From positions 154,529,330 through 154,593,329 of the forward strand of contig NC_045439.1 in assembly GCF_002776525.5 (NCBI RefSeq): 64,000 nt of DNA. Reading direction: 5' to 3'. This DNA is from Piliocolobus tephrosceles. Taxonomy: Eukaryota > Chordata > Mammalia > Primates > Cercopithecidae. Made by a program: the position numbers and the translations under genes. Positions within the stretch are counted from its first letter, which is position 1; each line of letters opens with the position of its first letter. Below are positions 1 through 12,192 of the stretch, one piece after another. Under the pieces are notes generated by a model. The model was not told the origin of the DNA. It worked only from the letters and a program-made list of their open reading frames with translations, and ran no database searches.

Positions 1-1476
1 AATTTTATTTCCATAGATCTGAACCACGCCTCTCAAAATCTATTGTTAGAAATACAGGAAAAGACAAAGTCATCAAAGTAATAATGTCTTGCATGTAAAT
101 GGTGCTTTGCAATCTTGAAAGTTCCTTCATTTATATTCTAGAGGGTACTAAAGAGAGGAAATAGCATGCAACAGAGAAGCAGAAAGCACAGTGGGGACAG
201 GGCAGGACACGGGTCTAGACAGCAGTGTTGGTGACCTTAGAGGTTTAGGGAACATTGTGCAATGTCTGATCAGAAATAATTGGTCAAAGGGAGCCAGGCA
301 GGATGAAAGAAACAAAATAGCTTTAAAGCATGAAGTAGAAAACTCAGTCTTCATCTGAAGCAAAACTGAGACCCAGGATTTAATGTTATCAAGTTTCAAG
401 CTTTGCTTTCTTGAATAACCCCCATCAAATGTTCTTTAAGTTCATCAAAGTGTCTCCAAGTTAAATAATTAGGTATTTTGCATGATTAAACGCACAAACC
501 ATTATCCTTCTCTGAAATTTCATGTCTGCAAACTCCGTTTGTCAATGACATTCTCAATTGGAAAATATTCCAAAAGAAATGTCTGCACTCTGTTTCAATG
601 ACTTTTCCCCTCACAGTCAACCCTATCACCAAGGTGTCTTGAATCATTTCTATCTACAAAGCATACTCCATGTGGAGCTGGAAAGCAAGTATGTAGTGAT
701 TCCCTTAAATACGTTCATCAGTCTAGGAGATGTCAGCAAAAGATGATAGAGAAATGGTGGGTTTGTTGTACTTTGCTCTGTGAAACCCACAAGAAATGAG
801 GAAAAGAAACTAGGAAGACATCTTGATCTATGCGAAAACTGGAAAATGTACAATAACTCTGAACCCATAAAATAGGAACCAAATCAAGTAAGGACACCGA
901 AATGGAAACATACTTTCCAGACCTGGAAGAGGACATAGAAATCTTTGCAAGTAAATATAGGGGTCTTAAGGGGGCCAAAAGATAAGGTTTTGTCTGAAAC
1001 AATGAGGATGAAGGGTGTGAGCAGGCCACGGGAGACCTGGCGGGCAGCATGCGTGTGGGGCCATGTTCCACATTACAGAGTAGCAGATGGGAGCAGAGTA
1101 GGGAAAAGTATATATGCCATCCTGCCATTCTTGTGACCTGGACTCCTAGCCTAGAGAAACCCTGGAGGTCAGGTGAAGCGAAAGAGTGAGAGAAGTAGCC
1201 CATTTTGTGGCCACTGACTTCAGTTCTCTAAGTAGGGGATACAGTTACATTAAATCACTAAACACAAGTCCTATGACTCTAGGATGCACTGAGCTTCACC
1301 AGCCTCTCACCTGGGCCAGTTACTTACTTTAGTTGGGGGAGAACATCAGAGGCTGAGCGTTGGTACATTGCTAGGGCTAAACACACTGCTGATTTAGGGA
1401 GAAAGAGTTAGTCCTGAGCCAGCTTCTCAGAGGTGAAGCTGCCTGCTGTTTCCTCCTGTTCCTTCTCCTCCATTTT

Positions 1477-1778
1477 TTTTTTTTTTTTTTTTTGAGACGG
1501 AGTCTCACTCTGTCGCCCAGGCTGGAGTGCAGTGGCCGGATCTCGGCTCACTGCAAGCTCCGCCTCCCGGGTTTATGCCATTCTCCTGCCTCAGCCTCCT
1601 GAGTAGCTGGGACTACAGGCGCCCGCCACCTTGCCCAGCTAGTTTTTTGTATTTTTCTGTAGTAGAGACGGGGTTTCACTGGGTTAGCCAGGATGGCCTT
1701 GATCTCCTGACCTCGTGATCCGCCCGTCTCAGCCTCCCAAAGTGCTGGGATTACAGGCTTGAGCCACCGTGCCCGGCC
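1477..1778 (-). mobile_element. AluY, Old World monkey type
   Basis: Full-length Alu in antisense orientation with poly-T at the left end. A perfect 14 bp target duplication (ttctcctccatttt) lies at 1463-1476 and 1781-1794. Its consensus strand carries GGCTCAAGCCTGTAATCC and GATCCGGCCACTGCACTCC, variants I associate with cercopithecoid AluY lineages. Confidence 0.95.
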
Positions 1779-2493
1779 CATTCTCCTCCATTTTAAAACA
1801 CACAAGCACACACATCCTCTCCACTCTCCAGAACTGGCAGTGCACCTAATAACGAACAAACAGATGAGAAACATAGTTTGGGGAAAAAATATTTAGTAAA
1901 AAAAAAAATACAGAAAAAAGCAATAGGGACAGCCTTAACCTAGGGACTTCTCCAAGCCTTGACTTCTACCAACAGGGAGTACGAAGCACAGACACAATTT
2001 TCACGGTGCTGCAGATACACAATCAACCTGGAATGAATGCATGAATGAAGGATAGAAAGTCACATGAAAAGCAGTCTTTTTCTGGTCTGACATATCAGAG
2101 TTGACTTTTCTTTGACTTTTTTTTTCAAGAGAAGAATGCATAAGCTTTATAAAAACTTGTACAAAGAACCATGTAGACATATGGGTGAATGTATACATAT
2201 AATGAGAGAATGAGAAAGATACTGAGGATGTATTTACAAACGCTCAGTGGGAGAAATAAACTAAAAACATCTGCCTTAAGTGAAATTTGGCATTAATAGA
2301 AAATTTTTTGTTGATTTTTCTGTGATTTGGTATAAAATATGAATAAAACTTTGTCTGCCCAGTTCCTATCCTAAATTACAAAAGATTTATCTATATTTCA
2401 TGTAAAACAGTAAGAAAAGCCTGACAACTGTTAAAGACTTAAAATCATAATAAAAACAAATGTAGTCATTCGTTCCTCAACTAATTTCTTGTA

Positions 2494-2569
2494 TTCTGGA
2501 AGCTATTTAGATGCCGTGATTATGAAGAAACAGACATTTCTACAACAGTTTTTGGTTTCTAGTACATGA
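2494..2569. repeat. 75 bp local duplication, copy 1
   Basis: Matches 3187-3261 in direct orientation (shared 'ctggaagctatttaga' and 'gaagaaac-gacat'). Confidence 0.85.
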
Positions 2570-3186
2570 CTTCAAGTCAGTAGGTCCTTAGTTCTTGAAG
2601 GGGCTGAAGGCTTTTATTTCATTTTTGGCTTTATTGAGAAATTGCAATTTGAATAAATGTAAGTTTTGACATGAGACAAGGGTTCACCACTGATTTGTTT
2701 GATAAAAGCATCATGGAAAATAGATACTGAAGGATTTTAGATTAAGTAATTGTAAGCACAGATTCAATTCTTTCCAGTTTGCTTGTTTGAAAAGGCAAGA
2801 AAGAAAACAAAAATCTTCCAAGGATAAGAGTAAGATCCAGAGTTTTGTTAACACTGTTTATCCTTCCAATCTTCCCCATGGATTAAACAGAACAATAGAA
2901 CACAAAGTATTTGATGCTGAAAAGCAAGGAGTCACTGAGGGCCTCTGCTGCGACAGGCAGATTAGAGAGGCCAACTGGAACCCACACACTTCTGCAATCA
3001 GCTTGCTCAGACTCAAGAGGATTGACTAGCATTGCTAATACCAAAGTGTGCACTTGTTGAAAACTATAGCAAATCTGACAGCCAAGACCGGTAAAGGTCC
3101 AGGGTTGAAGCACACAGAAACTCATTAAACACTAAAGCACCTGCCGCATGTCCCTTGAGCTTCTCAGCAAACTTTAACCTCAGACA

Positions 3187-3261
3187 CTCTGGAAGCTATT
3201 TAGAAGCTGTGATTCTGAAGAAACGGACATATCTCCAACACAGTTTGGTTACAAGCACATG
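3187..3261. repeat. 75 bp local duplication, copy 2
   Basis: Direct copy of 2494-2569, about 245 bases from E21. Confidence 0.85.
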
Positions 3262-3506
3262 ATTTAGCTTGGCTATATTGCTTCTCCAGCCACATACATT
3301 CACCAGCTATCTCCACAGAAGTCATAAATCTCAATAGCCTCATCATTGCACTTCTTTATATTGCCATAAGAATCTCAAAACCACCCCTCTGTAACAGTGA
3401 GCATTTTGGTTTTTGCTGGATTGAGATGACATCATTAAGTGTTTAAAAAACTGTAAGTAACATTTTGCTACGCCTCAAAGTGTTAGCCTCTTCGTTCACT
3501 AATTAC

Positions 3507-3588
3507 CTTTCAACATAAATGTTCTTTCCCGTCCCAAGAGAGTAGAGGCTGCACAGTATGTGGTAGCAGGAAATCTGCACATCACCCA
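3507..3588 (-). CDS. RYR3: RYR3 window exon E21 (82 nt), last in window
   Basis: TG completes Leu, then it reads GDVQISCYHILCSLYSLGTG, KNIYVE and AG of a split Arg, between acceptor tctttgtttcag and donor gtaatt. DVQ-SCY-IL-SLY-LGT-K-IYVE is conserved in all RyRs. The next exon, expected to begin QRPALGECLA, was not found between 1 and 3506, so the following intron runs off the window. Confidence 0.95.
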
Positions 3589-4971
3589 CTGAAACAAAGA
3601 AGAAATGTCATTGATTTGCATCAATCCTGAACACAGAAAGGATCCATGCAGAGGAAAAAAAAAAAAATGCATGAGCATCAGTCAAGAGTAAAACCTTTCT
3701 CTCTCTCTCAACAAACATATCCCTTTTCTACCCAGATGCCAGTTTGCTAATTGCTGGACTGGGGGAAAAAAAAGATAGGAAAAATCCTCCACTGAGCAAT
3801 CCCAGTTCCTCTGTGGGGCTCACCATGAAGATCGCATTGCTTCACAGGGAAAGGAATCACCTGACCAGTGGGTCCTTCCATAATGCGATTTGTTTTGTTT
3901 TCAATAGAGACAGACATTTTAGCCAAATTTTATCCAGTGCAGTATTTCCTTCCTTTGGAAGGAAGAATGCAGAAAGTCTGAAGCTTGAATGAGCCTTTTG
4001 CTCATTTCCCAGGAAGATACATCCAACTGCTAGACTTTCCTTAGAGATAGAGCAAAATCCCTCATGTCTGCCTATCCCAAGTTCTCTGCTGGGTGTGCTG
4101 CAAAAGGCAATTCAATAGCATGATTTTTATCACGTTTTCTAGGGGATGGGCATGTTTTGCTTGTGAATCTGCAGGCTGAACATCCCTAGCCATGTCTAGA
4201 GCTCATACCAAGGGTGGGACTACTTTCAGAAATAATTTAATGTTTTATTTTCTGACTAAGGAATTGCATTGTTTCTATGACACAAAATAATGAGTTTGGG
4301 TGTTCTCCCAGCCGCCACACAACAGAAATCATTGATTTTCAGTTGTTCAAGGATATGAAAGACATAGTCTCAGCTATCAACAACTGGTCAAATTAAATCA
4401 TGTCCCAATATTTAAAGTGTAAAACTGAAGTTTGGTTGCAGATTATCTGCACAGGGGGCTGGAAATGGTGGCACTAAACATGGTGTTAATGCAAACTAAA
4501 ATAAAACCAACCAACTTTAGTCTTCTGAAAGCTCAGATAATGAAATATTAGCATTTTTCCTTTGCTCCTGTTATCCAATGAATAAATTAAGGCTTCTTAA
4601 TAAGAAAAATGATGTCTCAAAAACTCAGGAGCAAATCTGTATCTCCCACTGTATTACTCAGATAACCTTTCAAATGAAGCGAGAGTACAATAGCTGAGAG
4701 CTAGACTAGCAGATGGGAAATTCTGGTCCAGAACAAAAGTGGAAAAAGATAAATATTATATATTCAAGTTAGGGAATTTCTTTTCATTCCAAGAGCATAT
4801 TACTACTTCTCTTTTTTTCTTTCTTTCTTTTTTTTTTAATCTAAGAAGGAAAAGTCATGCAATAATTCTCTCTCTGCTCTGCCCTCAAGGTCAACATTAG
4901 TGAATGGGCCCTGCATCTCTTATCTGGGGCCATGCATACATAAATCCATGACAAATACCAGTAGAACTCAC
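3589..4971 (-). other. RYR3: Intron E20-E21
   Basis: Single-copy looking sequence with a T-rich tract at 4808-4838 (polypyrimidine on the plus strand). No repeat or exon recognised. Confidence 0.75.
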
Positions 4972-5210
4972 AGAGTAGATCCATTCCAAACTGATGCTGA
5001 GCGACGTGCTCAAAGATGGACGTCAGGATGGGGAGCAGAGCCACTGTAGTGTAGTTAATATTCTGAGAAACGCCTTTAATCTGCGTTCGGGAATGGGTGA
5101 ACTTCCCAAGTTTCAGGTTTTCTGAAGTCTTCTCCAAGTCTTCTGCAGCATTTTCAAAGAATGCTCGTAACCCAGCCTTTACCAGCTCTGAGCCTGACTT
5201 CATGACAGTC
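4972..5210 (-). CDS. RYR3: RYR3 window exon E20 (239 nt, longest)
   Basis: The first base completes Arg, then it reads TVMKSGSELVKAGLRAFFEN, AAEDLEKTSENLKLGKFTHS, RTQIKGVSQNINYTTVALLP, ILTSIFEHVAQHQFGMDL and ends with one base after a complete Leu codon. This segment separates the paralogues best: RYR2 as I recall it has LESVKSALRAFLDN and RYR1 GPEIVKAGLRSFFES at the start. The acceptor is ttgcttgcag and the donor gtgagt. Confidence 0.96.
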
Positions 5211-5583
5211 CTGCAAGCAAACAATGTGAAAATCTAGAAGGATAATCTGTACTTTTGGCCAATCCTCTTCTTGAAACTGGCTGGCAGTGTCACCTGGGCA
5301 GACATTTGCCACTCCTGTCACTCAGTGACACTGCGCCAGGAGAAAGGGAGATAACAGTTACCATCCAGGAAGAAACCTGAATCACACAATCCCAGAGGGG
5401 CTAGCCACTGGAAAATCTGAGGAAAATATTGCTCGCCTCTTTAGGAAATGCAGAGAACAATCTAGAATGAAGCCAATATTAGCCACCCGCTATTATCTAT
5501 AGTAAGTTGCAACTGGCTAAAGTCTTCTGTAAATATCTAGTTAAAAGAACAGGGAAATGAGCTTTAAGAAAAGTTGTGGGATA

Positions 5584-5866
5584 GGCCGGGCACGGTGGCT
5601 CAAGCCTGTAATCCCAGCACTTTGGGAGGCCGAGACGGGCGGATCACGAGGTCAGGAGATTGAGACCATCCTGGCTAACACGGTGAAACCCCATCTCCAC
5701 TAAAAAAAATACAAAAAACCAGCCGGGCGAGGTGGCGGGCGCCTGTAGTCCCAGCTACTGGGGAGGCTGAGGCAGAAGAATGGCATGAACCTGGGAGGCG
5801 GAGCTTGCAGTGAGCCCAGATCGCGCCACTGCGCTCCAGCCTGGGCGACAGAGCGAGACTCCGTCT

Positions 5867-5895
<29 letters not shown>
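5584..5895 (+). mobile_element. AluY (young)
   Basis: Full-length with a long A tail and an 18 bp target duplication with one mismatch (5566-5583 and 5896-5913). It also has GGCTCAAGCCTGTAATCC. Left arm of a tail-to-tail inverted pair. Confidence 0.95.
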
Positions 5896-5899
<4 letters not shown>

Positions 5900-5923
5900 A
5901 AATTTGTGGGATAAACAACTTTT

Positions 5924-6227
5924 TTTTTTTTTTTTTTTGAGACATCGAGTTTTATCCTGTCACCAGGCTGGAGTGCAGTGGCGTGAGTGATCTCGGTTTA
6001 CTGCAACCTCCACCTCCCGGGTTCCAGGAATTGTTCTGCCTCAGCCTCCCAAGTAGCTGGGATTACAGGCGCCTACCACCGCACCCGGCTAATTTTTGTA
6101 TTTTTAGTAGAGACAGGGTTTCACCATATTGGCCAGAAAGGTCTCCATCTCTTGACCTGGTGATCCACCCGGCTTGGCCTCCCAAAGTGCTGGGATTACA
6201 GGCGTGAGCCACCGCACCCAGCCTGGC
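5924..6227 (-). mobile_element. Alu, second arm of inverted pair
   Basis: Full-length antisense Alu with poly-T from about 5921 and a 12 bp target duplication (5912-5923 and 6228-6239). It was inserted immediately beside the previous Alu. Confidence 0.93.
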
Positions 6228-6817
6228 TAAACAACTTTTATAAAGGCTAGCTAGAAACAAACTCTTCTGATGCGAGACTTCTTAGAGAAAAAGAGCAAGG
6301 AAATAAGTCAACAGAAGCTTAGACTTCTGTTAGTTTGCAGGAAATGTCCTAGATTGGATGAGGAAAGAGAAAAGAGACACCTAGCCCTTTTAAAGTAAAC
6401 AGCTTAATTACACTTCTGGAAAATACAAAACAAAACGTTGAAATGTGATCTACAGGGATAAGGATCAGCTCTGGACATGTGAAGCCTTCCCTCAAAACTA
6501 CAGTATTTCATAAAACTTAGAATTGGAACAAAGCTTACAAATCATCTATAAGTTTTATATTTCTGTATCTTATTCAGAAGATTATGAAAGACTTGGTTCA
6601 AAGACAGATGCTTTTTATCTACATCATTCTCCTGATAATCATTCAACTCATTAAGACAATAAAAACAAAGAAATTAAGTCAGTGAGTCTTGTTCTTGTCC
6701 TACAAGTATTCATGAGCTGTCTTCCTAACTTTTTTTTTTGAGATGGGATAACTTTCTAGTCCCAGGTTTTGTTAGGAATAATTACTCAACACAACAACCT
6801 GCAACTAATCGTCATTT

Positions 6818-6850
6818 AAAACAAACAAACAAACAAACAAACAAACAAAA
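6818..6850. repeat. CAAA microsatellite
   Basis: About eight uninterrupted CAAA units. Confidence 0.95.
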
Positions 6851-7073
6851 ACTGGACTCTCTCAAGACTTTTCCCAAGTTTCTTAAAGATTTCTCATCCC
6901 TTTAATAGTCCTTACTCCCCTCCTTTTTCATAGCCATTCTCAGTTCAAGGATTTTCATCTTTGGGACACTCTTTTAGTGCCCCACTCTTTTAGGCTGGTA
7001 ACCTCTTTTGCATTGGGTCTTAGGAGGTGTGTCCTCCTCCCAACTTTGATAAAAATGTTTCTTTCTTTTCTTG

Positions 7074-7150
7074 TCCCCTCCCTCCTTCCCTCCCTCCCTC
7101 CCTCCCTCCTTCCCTCCCTCCCTCCCTCCTTCCCTCCTTCCTTCCTTCCT
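7074..7150. repeat. TCCC/CTTC polypyrimidine tract
   Basis: 77 bases of pure pyrimidine built from CCCT and CCTT units. The minus strand, which is the sense strand of RYR3, is pure purine and has two separate runs of four or more GGGA units, each fitting a G-quadruplex motif. Confidence 0.95.
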
Positions 7151-7262
7151 AGATGAGGTCTCGCTACATTCTTCAGGCTGGTCTTGAACTCCTAGGTTCA
7201 AGCAATCCTCCCACTTTAGCCTCCTGAGTAGCTTTGACTACAGGCAGAAACTATGGTGCCTG
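7151..7262 (-). mobile_element. Alu fragment
   Basis: About 110 bp of diverged antisense Alu (GAGGTCTCGCTACATT... to the second-monomer start) directly abutting the pyrimidine tract. Confidence 0.7.
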
Positions 7263-7327
7263 ACTCTGACAAGGACCCTTCTTAACAGACACCTTAAAGA
7301 AAGCTCCTTGTCAGTTCTTTCCACTGC

Positions 7328-7623
7328 TTTTTTTTTCCCCCCAGACAGGGTCTGGCTCTGTCATCCAGGCTGGAGTGTAGTGGCGCTATCTCAGCTCACT
7401 GCAACCTCCACCTCCTGGACTCAAGCCATCCTCCCACCTCAGCCACCCAAGTAGCTGTGACTACAGGCATGCACCACCATGCCTAGCTAATTTTCGTATT
7501 TTCCGTAGATAACATGTTTCACCATGTTGCTCAGGCTGGTCTTGAACTGTTGAGCTCAAGTGATCTGCCTGCCTCAGCCTTCCAAAGTGCTGGGATTACA
7601 GGCTTGAGCCACCGCGCCCGGCC
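7328..7623 (-). mobile_element. Alu (older, J/S-like)
   Basis: Full-length antisense Alu with many substitutions, ending ccgcgcccggcc. Confidence 0.9.
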
Positions 7624-8120
7624 TGCATCTCTCTTTTTCAGTCTCATCATTTGTGTTATTACCAGAACTTATGTATTATTTTTTAACACTTCTTCCCAAA
7701 TCCCTAGGCCATGGGATCGTCTTTGTCTCCGATTCTTTGGAAGTCAGATCTCTGTGCATTTCCTTCCTTGGTCATTTTGAATTCAGAGGGCTGCTGTTCA
7801 TCTTTCCCATAACATTTGTAGATTCACCACCCACCAGTGGGCTATGCCACATTATATATTTTATCTTCTGAAAGATGAACTTCTTAGGAAGGAAAGATAA
7901 GAATTGATCAGGCCTTAGCAATGCATCTCTGCCATGGCAGTGGCTCTCGTTACGTGAACTGTGAAAAAGAGAGTGCTAACTTCTAGGGTCTTTGCCTTAT
8001 CTCCTCTCTCTTCCCAAACCCTGGCAGCAGTGATCTGTCTTCTCTTCAGTATAATTAGTGAGACGAGAGGGTCAGAGAGGAAGTCATGAGAAACTATTGG
8101 GAAAAACTGGGCAGACTTAC

Positions 8121-8181
8121 CTTGTGTCAAGTGTCTGAGCTAAGATGTGAAGACAGCTCACCATTGTAGTAGAATCACTAC
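8121..8181 (-). CDS. RYR3: RYR3 window exon E19 (61 nt)
   Basis: GT completes Gly, then it reads SDSTTMVSCLHILAQTLDT and AG of a split Arg, between acceptor tttatcctag and donor gtaagt. The segment CLHILAQTLD-RTVMK matches the RyR family; SDSTTMVS is variable between paralogues and here fits RYR3 as recalled. It lies 402 bases from E18. Confidence 0.94.
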
Positions 8182-8583
8182 CTAGGATAAAAAACATCAT
8201 CTGTGATTCCCCCAAACCACTCAGCCTGTCTCTCAAATGCAGTCTTCTCCATATGCACAAACCACAGCCCAGCATAATTCACTACCAACACATAGCGTGC
8301 CGGGCCTGTGTTCTGAGACAATGCATTCATTTCTAGCCTGACACAGCCTTTGCTATGATGGATGCCAGAGGCAGAGATTAAAATTTTCACTGGTGTGGAA
8401 AATCTGAGCAGTTAAAAGGGTAAAGAGGTCATTCATCATGCTTCAGACCAATTTTCTATGGCAAATTTAGGTGACACCTTAGTCCCAAGGCCTGGGTTGT
8501 CTGAGGAAGACACAAATAAAGGCGAAGTACAAGTTCAGGATGATGACAAGGAGGAGCGGTGCCTTTAGCAACACTTCACTTAC
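8182..8583 (-). other. RYR3: Intron E18-E19 (402 bases)
   Basis: Short intron without transposon; nothing else seen in it. Confidence 0.8.
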
Positions 8584-8633
8584 CAAAGAGGGAAATTCTG
8601 TGTCTAACAAGGGCAGCAAGTTTGCAGAACAGG
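8584..8633 (-). CDS. RYR3: RYR3 window exon E18 (50 nt)
   Basis: This 50-base exon starts with C completing Ser and reads LFCKLAALVRHRISLF plus one base of a split Gly, between acceptor ctgcttcag and donor gtaagt. LFCKL--LVRHR-SLFG is nearly invariant in the family. The intron before it is the longest complete one in the window (9.8 kb) and is mostly transposon. Confidence 0.94.
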
Positions 8634-10947
8634 CTGAAGCAGAAAAGAAAGCAATTCAGCAAGTCACAGAGATTAAAGGACTCATACTTTGTATCCCCTC
8701 CGCCCCACAATGTCCCTTACACTATGAAACAGAGAGCACAGAGTGGCATTCTTGGAAGATGCACTATGTTCCTAGCAAAGAATCCTCTGGTCCACACTCA
8801 GGAACATGTGTGGCTCACACTGCCTTGGAGAATCATGAAAAGTACCTTGCAGGTAGCTCCGTGTTTATTAAACACAATCCCTCTGAAACATTTACAGTAT
8901 TTTGCAGAGACACAGTGCAAAGTCTCCTTTGCTATACAGAACCATGTATTGAAACGTTTATTTGTATGACATTCAGGGATAAATGAGGACTCTGGAAAAA
9001 GGCATGATGTTCCCCTTGTTGCAATGGGTTGCAAACCATTTTGTAGCCTTCCATTGAGGGTGTGAAGTTTTAGTTGGGAGGTTGGCAGAAAGTTGGGATT
9101 GGAAAGTGTTAACGGTTCAGGTACAAGGTGAGATTGTGTTAAACAAAAGCATTTTAAAAACTGTATATTCTCTGTCATCTCCAGTTAGTCTCCAGGCCTG
9201 ACCAGGTCACTGTTCTAACTGGGCCCTTGGAAACTAGGAAAGCCATGCTGTATATTTTTGTGTTTTTTGACTCTCCTACATGCTTTCACTCATATTTTGC
9301 ACGTGGAACCGCTGAAGGTTCAGCTGTGCCTCATTGTTTGACTTTCCACCGTGCCTAACGAGGGCCTTGTGTGATGTTAGAAAAGAGCCCGTCGCTGTTT
9401 CTGAACATGCTGCTAATGGACCTCATCTAGGGGCACTGTGGCCAACATTTGACCTCTGTTGCCGAAGCTCTTGGGAAGAGATTGCTCAGAACTGACATTA
9501 CTGACACTGGCATGGCTAGACGAGAACTTTGCAGTTGCTTCAGAAAGCAGTGGAATAGAAAGAGGGAAAAAAGAGAAAGAGAGAAAAGCCACCTTGTATA
9601 GGCCATGGGGTCCCCTGGTGACACATTCCCAGTTGCTGATTCGTAACTTGTCACGGAGCTTCTTATCCCATTCAGGGTAAGAATGGAGTAAGAAGCTCCA
9701 CAGGACAAGTCAAATGGGGAAGGAATGCATCCTGAGAGTCAATGGGGATGAAAACCTGCTCACCTCTAAATGGTTTTCAATAAATGCCCTGAGTCTTTCT
9801 GGGCTGTCTACCGGAAAAATCACAACAAAACTTCCCATGGCTAGTTATTTGGTTTTGCAGTGGAAGAGAGTTGGGAACCCCTGGCCTATAGCTTAAGAGA
9901 ACACACAATAAGTTACCAGAAATTTGGCAGCCATCTCGGGTGAAATTAAATGTGGGCTGCTCTTTTTCCTTTCCCATGGTGTTTTTTTCAGAGACGGGTA
10001 TTTGATTCAAACTCATGGAGCTGGGGCAAGGGGCTAACCCTGTGGAATGTGGGCTCTGTGATTAGCTGGGCTGTTTTGGGGAAGCCCCTTAACTGTTCTG
10101 TGTGCTAACTTTCTCACTGTAGAGAGTCATCACAGGACTTGAGTTTCAGAATAAGGGGCAGGTAAACTCGGATATATCTGGTGAAAATGCTTCAGAGTGG
10201 ACACATGTTCTGTATAAACACAAAACAATGTTTTTCTAACAAAGGCAGACATTTGAGTTGTTTCATCTTGATACTAACAAGGCTAACCTCATTGTCAGAA
10301 GTGCTTTCTCAGGCATGCCAAGGCCTGGATCTGAAATTTCCAAAGGCTACTGCTTGTTGCCTCTGGAGCCCGGGATTTAACTGGAAGCACTGTCCTTAGC
10401 CAAGAGCCCCTCCTCCATCTCAGAGTTTGAAGACAATGAATGAAAGGAATCTCAGGGAGAGTCTGAGACCCATGGGCAAAGGGCTGCAGATGCAGAAGAG
10501 GTGGGGCAAGGACGGAGGCTGCAAAGCGGAGTCTGGCAATGCAGACACATTCAGTGCAAACACGACTGCTTCTGTGGGAGGGCAGAAAGCCCACTGATGG
10601 ATTTGAGAGCTATTTGCAAGGCTGATCAGCTCCAGGTTGTATTCCAGCCGTGACAAATGGTGCCTGGTTGAACAAATGTTACATTTCCATGAATTAATAA
10701 TCTAAGAAAAACAGGTAAACAGACACACCTGCCCTCTGTTGGATTATCTGAATATCTCACTTTACCCACTGTTTCCCTAGCTTCTTACAACATACACTGC
10801 TGCATCCTGCAAATGTTTAGGAGGTCATCTTTGGTCAGCACCTGATTTTAAGAGTATCTTGTTTTGACAGCATGGGGCTTCTCCTGTCCTAGAGTAAGTA
10901 ATTATGGTGTAGAATAAATCATACTCAATGTGATAGAGAGGATTGGC

Positions 10948-11257
10948 TTTTCTTTCTTTTTTTTTTTTTTTTTTGAGATGGAGACTCATCTGTTGGCCAG
11001 GCTGGAGTACAATGGCGCCATCTCGGCTCACTGCAACCTCCGCCTCCCGGGTTCAAGTGATTCTCCTGCCTCAGCCTCCAGAGTAGCTGGGACTAGAGGT
11101 GTGTGCCACCACGCCCAGCTAATTTTTTTGTATTTTTAGTAGAGATGGGGTCTTGCCATGTTGGCCAGGCTAGTCTCAAACTCCTGATCTCAAGTGATCC
11201 ACCCCCCTCAGCCTCCCCAGATGCCAGGATTATAAGCGTGAGCCACTGCGCCCGGCC
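10948..11257 (-). mobile_element. Alu
   Basis: Full-length antisense Alu with poly-T start and gcgcccggcc end. Confidence 0.92.
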
Positions 11258-11596
11258 AGGAATGCATTTTTATTCTTGTCCTAACTTAGAAGAGTCACTT
11301 TGGACAGTGGAGTGAACGCAACTGAACTTCAATTTCTTCATCTGGAAAATGGAGATCATATTACACAGGCAGGTCTCAGAATTTCAAACATCGTGATGTC
11401 TCACAATGAGTTTTATACAAATGCGCAATAACTCTTATATATGAAAAACTGTACGCAATGTTTAGTTATGCTAAGAGTTTCATAAAAGTTAGCTAAATCT
11501 CGAAGTTGAATATCCTCCCCAAGATGGTGATATTTAAAGGCTGGGCCCTATAATGTACACTGTTCACTAGATGCCAGGGAAAGCGTCTTTAGACTA

Positions 11597-11898
11597 TTTT
11601 CTTTTTCTTTTTTTTTGAGATGGAGCCTCACTCCACTGGCAAGGCTGGAGCGCAGTGGCGCCATCTTGGCTCACTGCAACCTCTGCCTCCCGGGTTCAAG
11701 TGACTCTCCTGCCTCAGCCTCCTGAGTAGCTGGGATTAGAGGTGTGTGCCATCATGCCTGGCTAATTTTTGTATTTTTAGTAGAGATGGGGTTTTATCAT
11801 GTTGGCCAGGCTGGTCTCAAACTCCTGACCTCAGGTGATCTGCCTGCCTTGGCCTCCCAAAGTGCTGGGATTACAGGCATGAGCCACCGCGCCTGGCC
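11597..11898 (-). mobile_element. Alu
   Basis: Full-length antisense Alu, moderately diverged. Confidence 0.92.
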
Positions 11899-12192
11899 TC
11901 CTATTTTCATTAGGGTCTTAGCTTTTTGCTTCTTAAAAGTCTAGTCCGTTCCTGTCTTTCTTTAATAAAATACAGAGAGAACCTGAGGCATAGTAGAATC
12001 TATCTTTTAGCCCAATCATGACAGATGCCCTCTTTTCTTATTTCTGTTAATGTATCTACATGTTAGCCTAGTGGAATGAGTAAGAAGGCTAGTGCTTTTG
12101 ATGAAAAATTTTTTTTTCCTATTAGGAATTTAAACTGAATTATGTTGCTTTAGACTACAAATTTCATCTCACCCACACCAGGACTTGTATGA

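Larger units (their letters stand above)
1..3506 (-). other. RYR3: Intron downstream of E21 (partial)
   Basis: Contains one young AluY (1477-1778), an A-rich run near 1899 and a 75 bp segment present twice (2494-2569 and 3187-3261). The rest is AT-rich sequence with no exon, RNA gene or recognised repeat that I can support. Confidence 0.8.
5211..8120 (-). other. RYR3: Intron E19-E20
   Basis: Holds the Alu inverted pair 5584-5895/5924-6227, a CAAA microsatellite (6818-6850), a 77-base pure pyrimidine tract (7074-7150) and two further Alu-derived segments (7151-7262, 7328-7623). The remaining roughly 1.2 kb shows nothing recognisable. Confidence 0.8.

Noticed and set aside
7021..7201. Glycine/glutamate-rich open frame over the pyrimidine tract
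   Set aside because: Low-complexity translation of a simple repeat.
8540..8986. 148-codon plus-strand open frame
   Set aside because: It runs antisense across E18 and its splice sites. The minus-strand exon fully explains the conserved part and nothing in the plus frame is recognisable.
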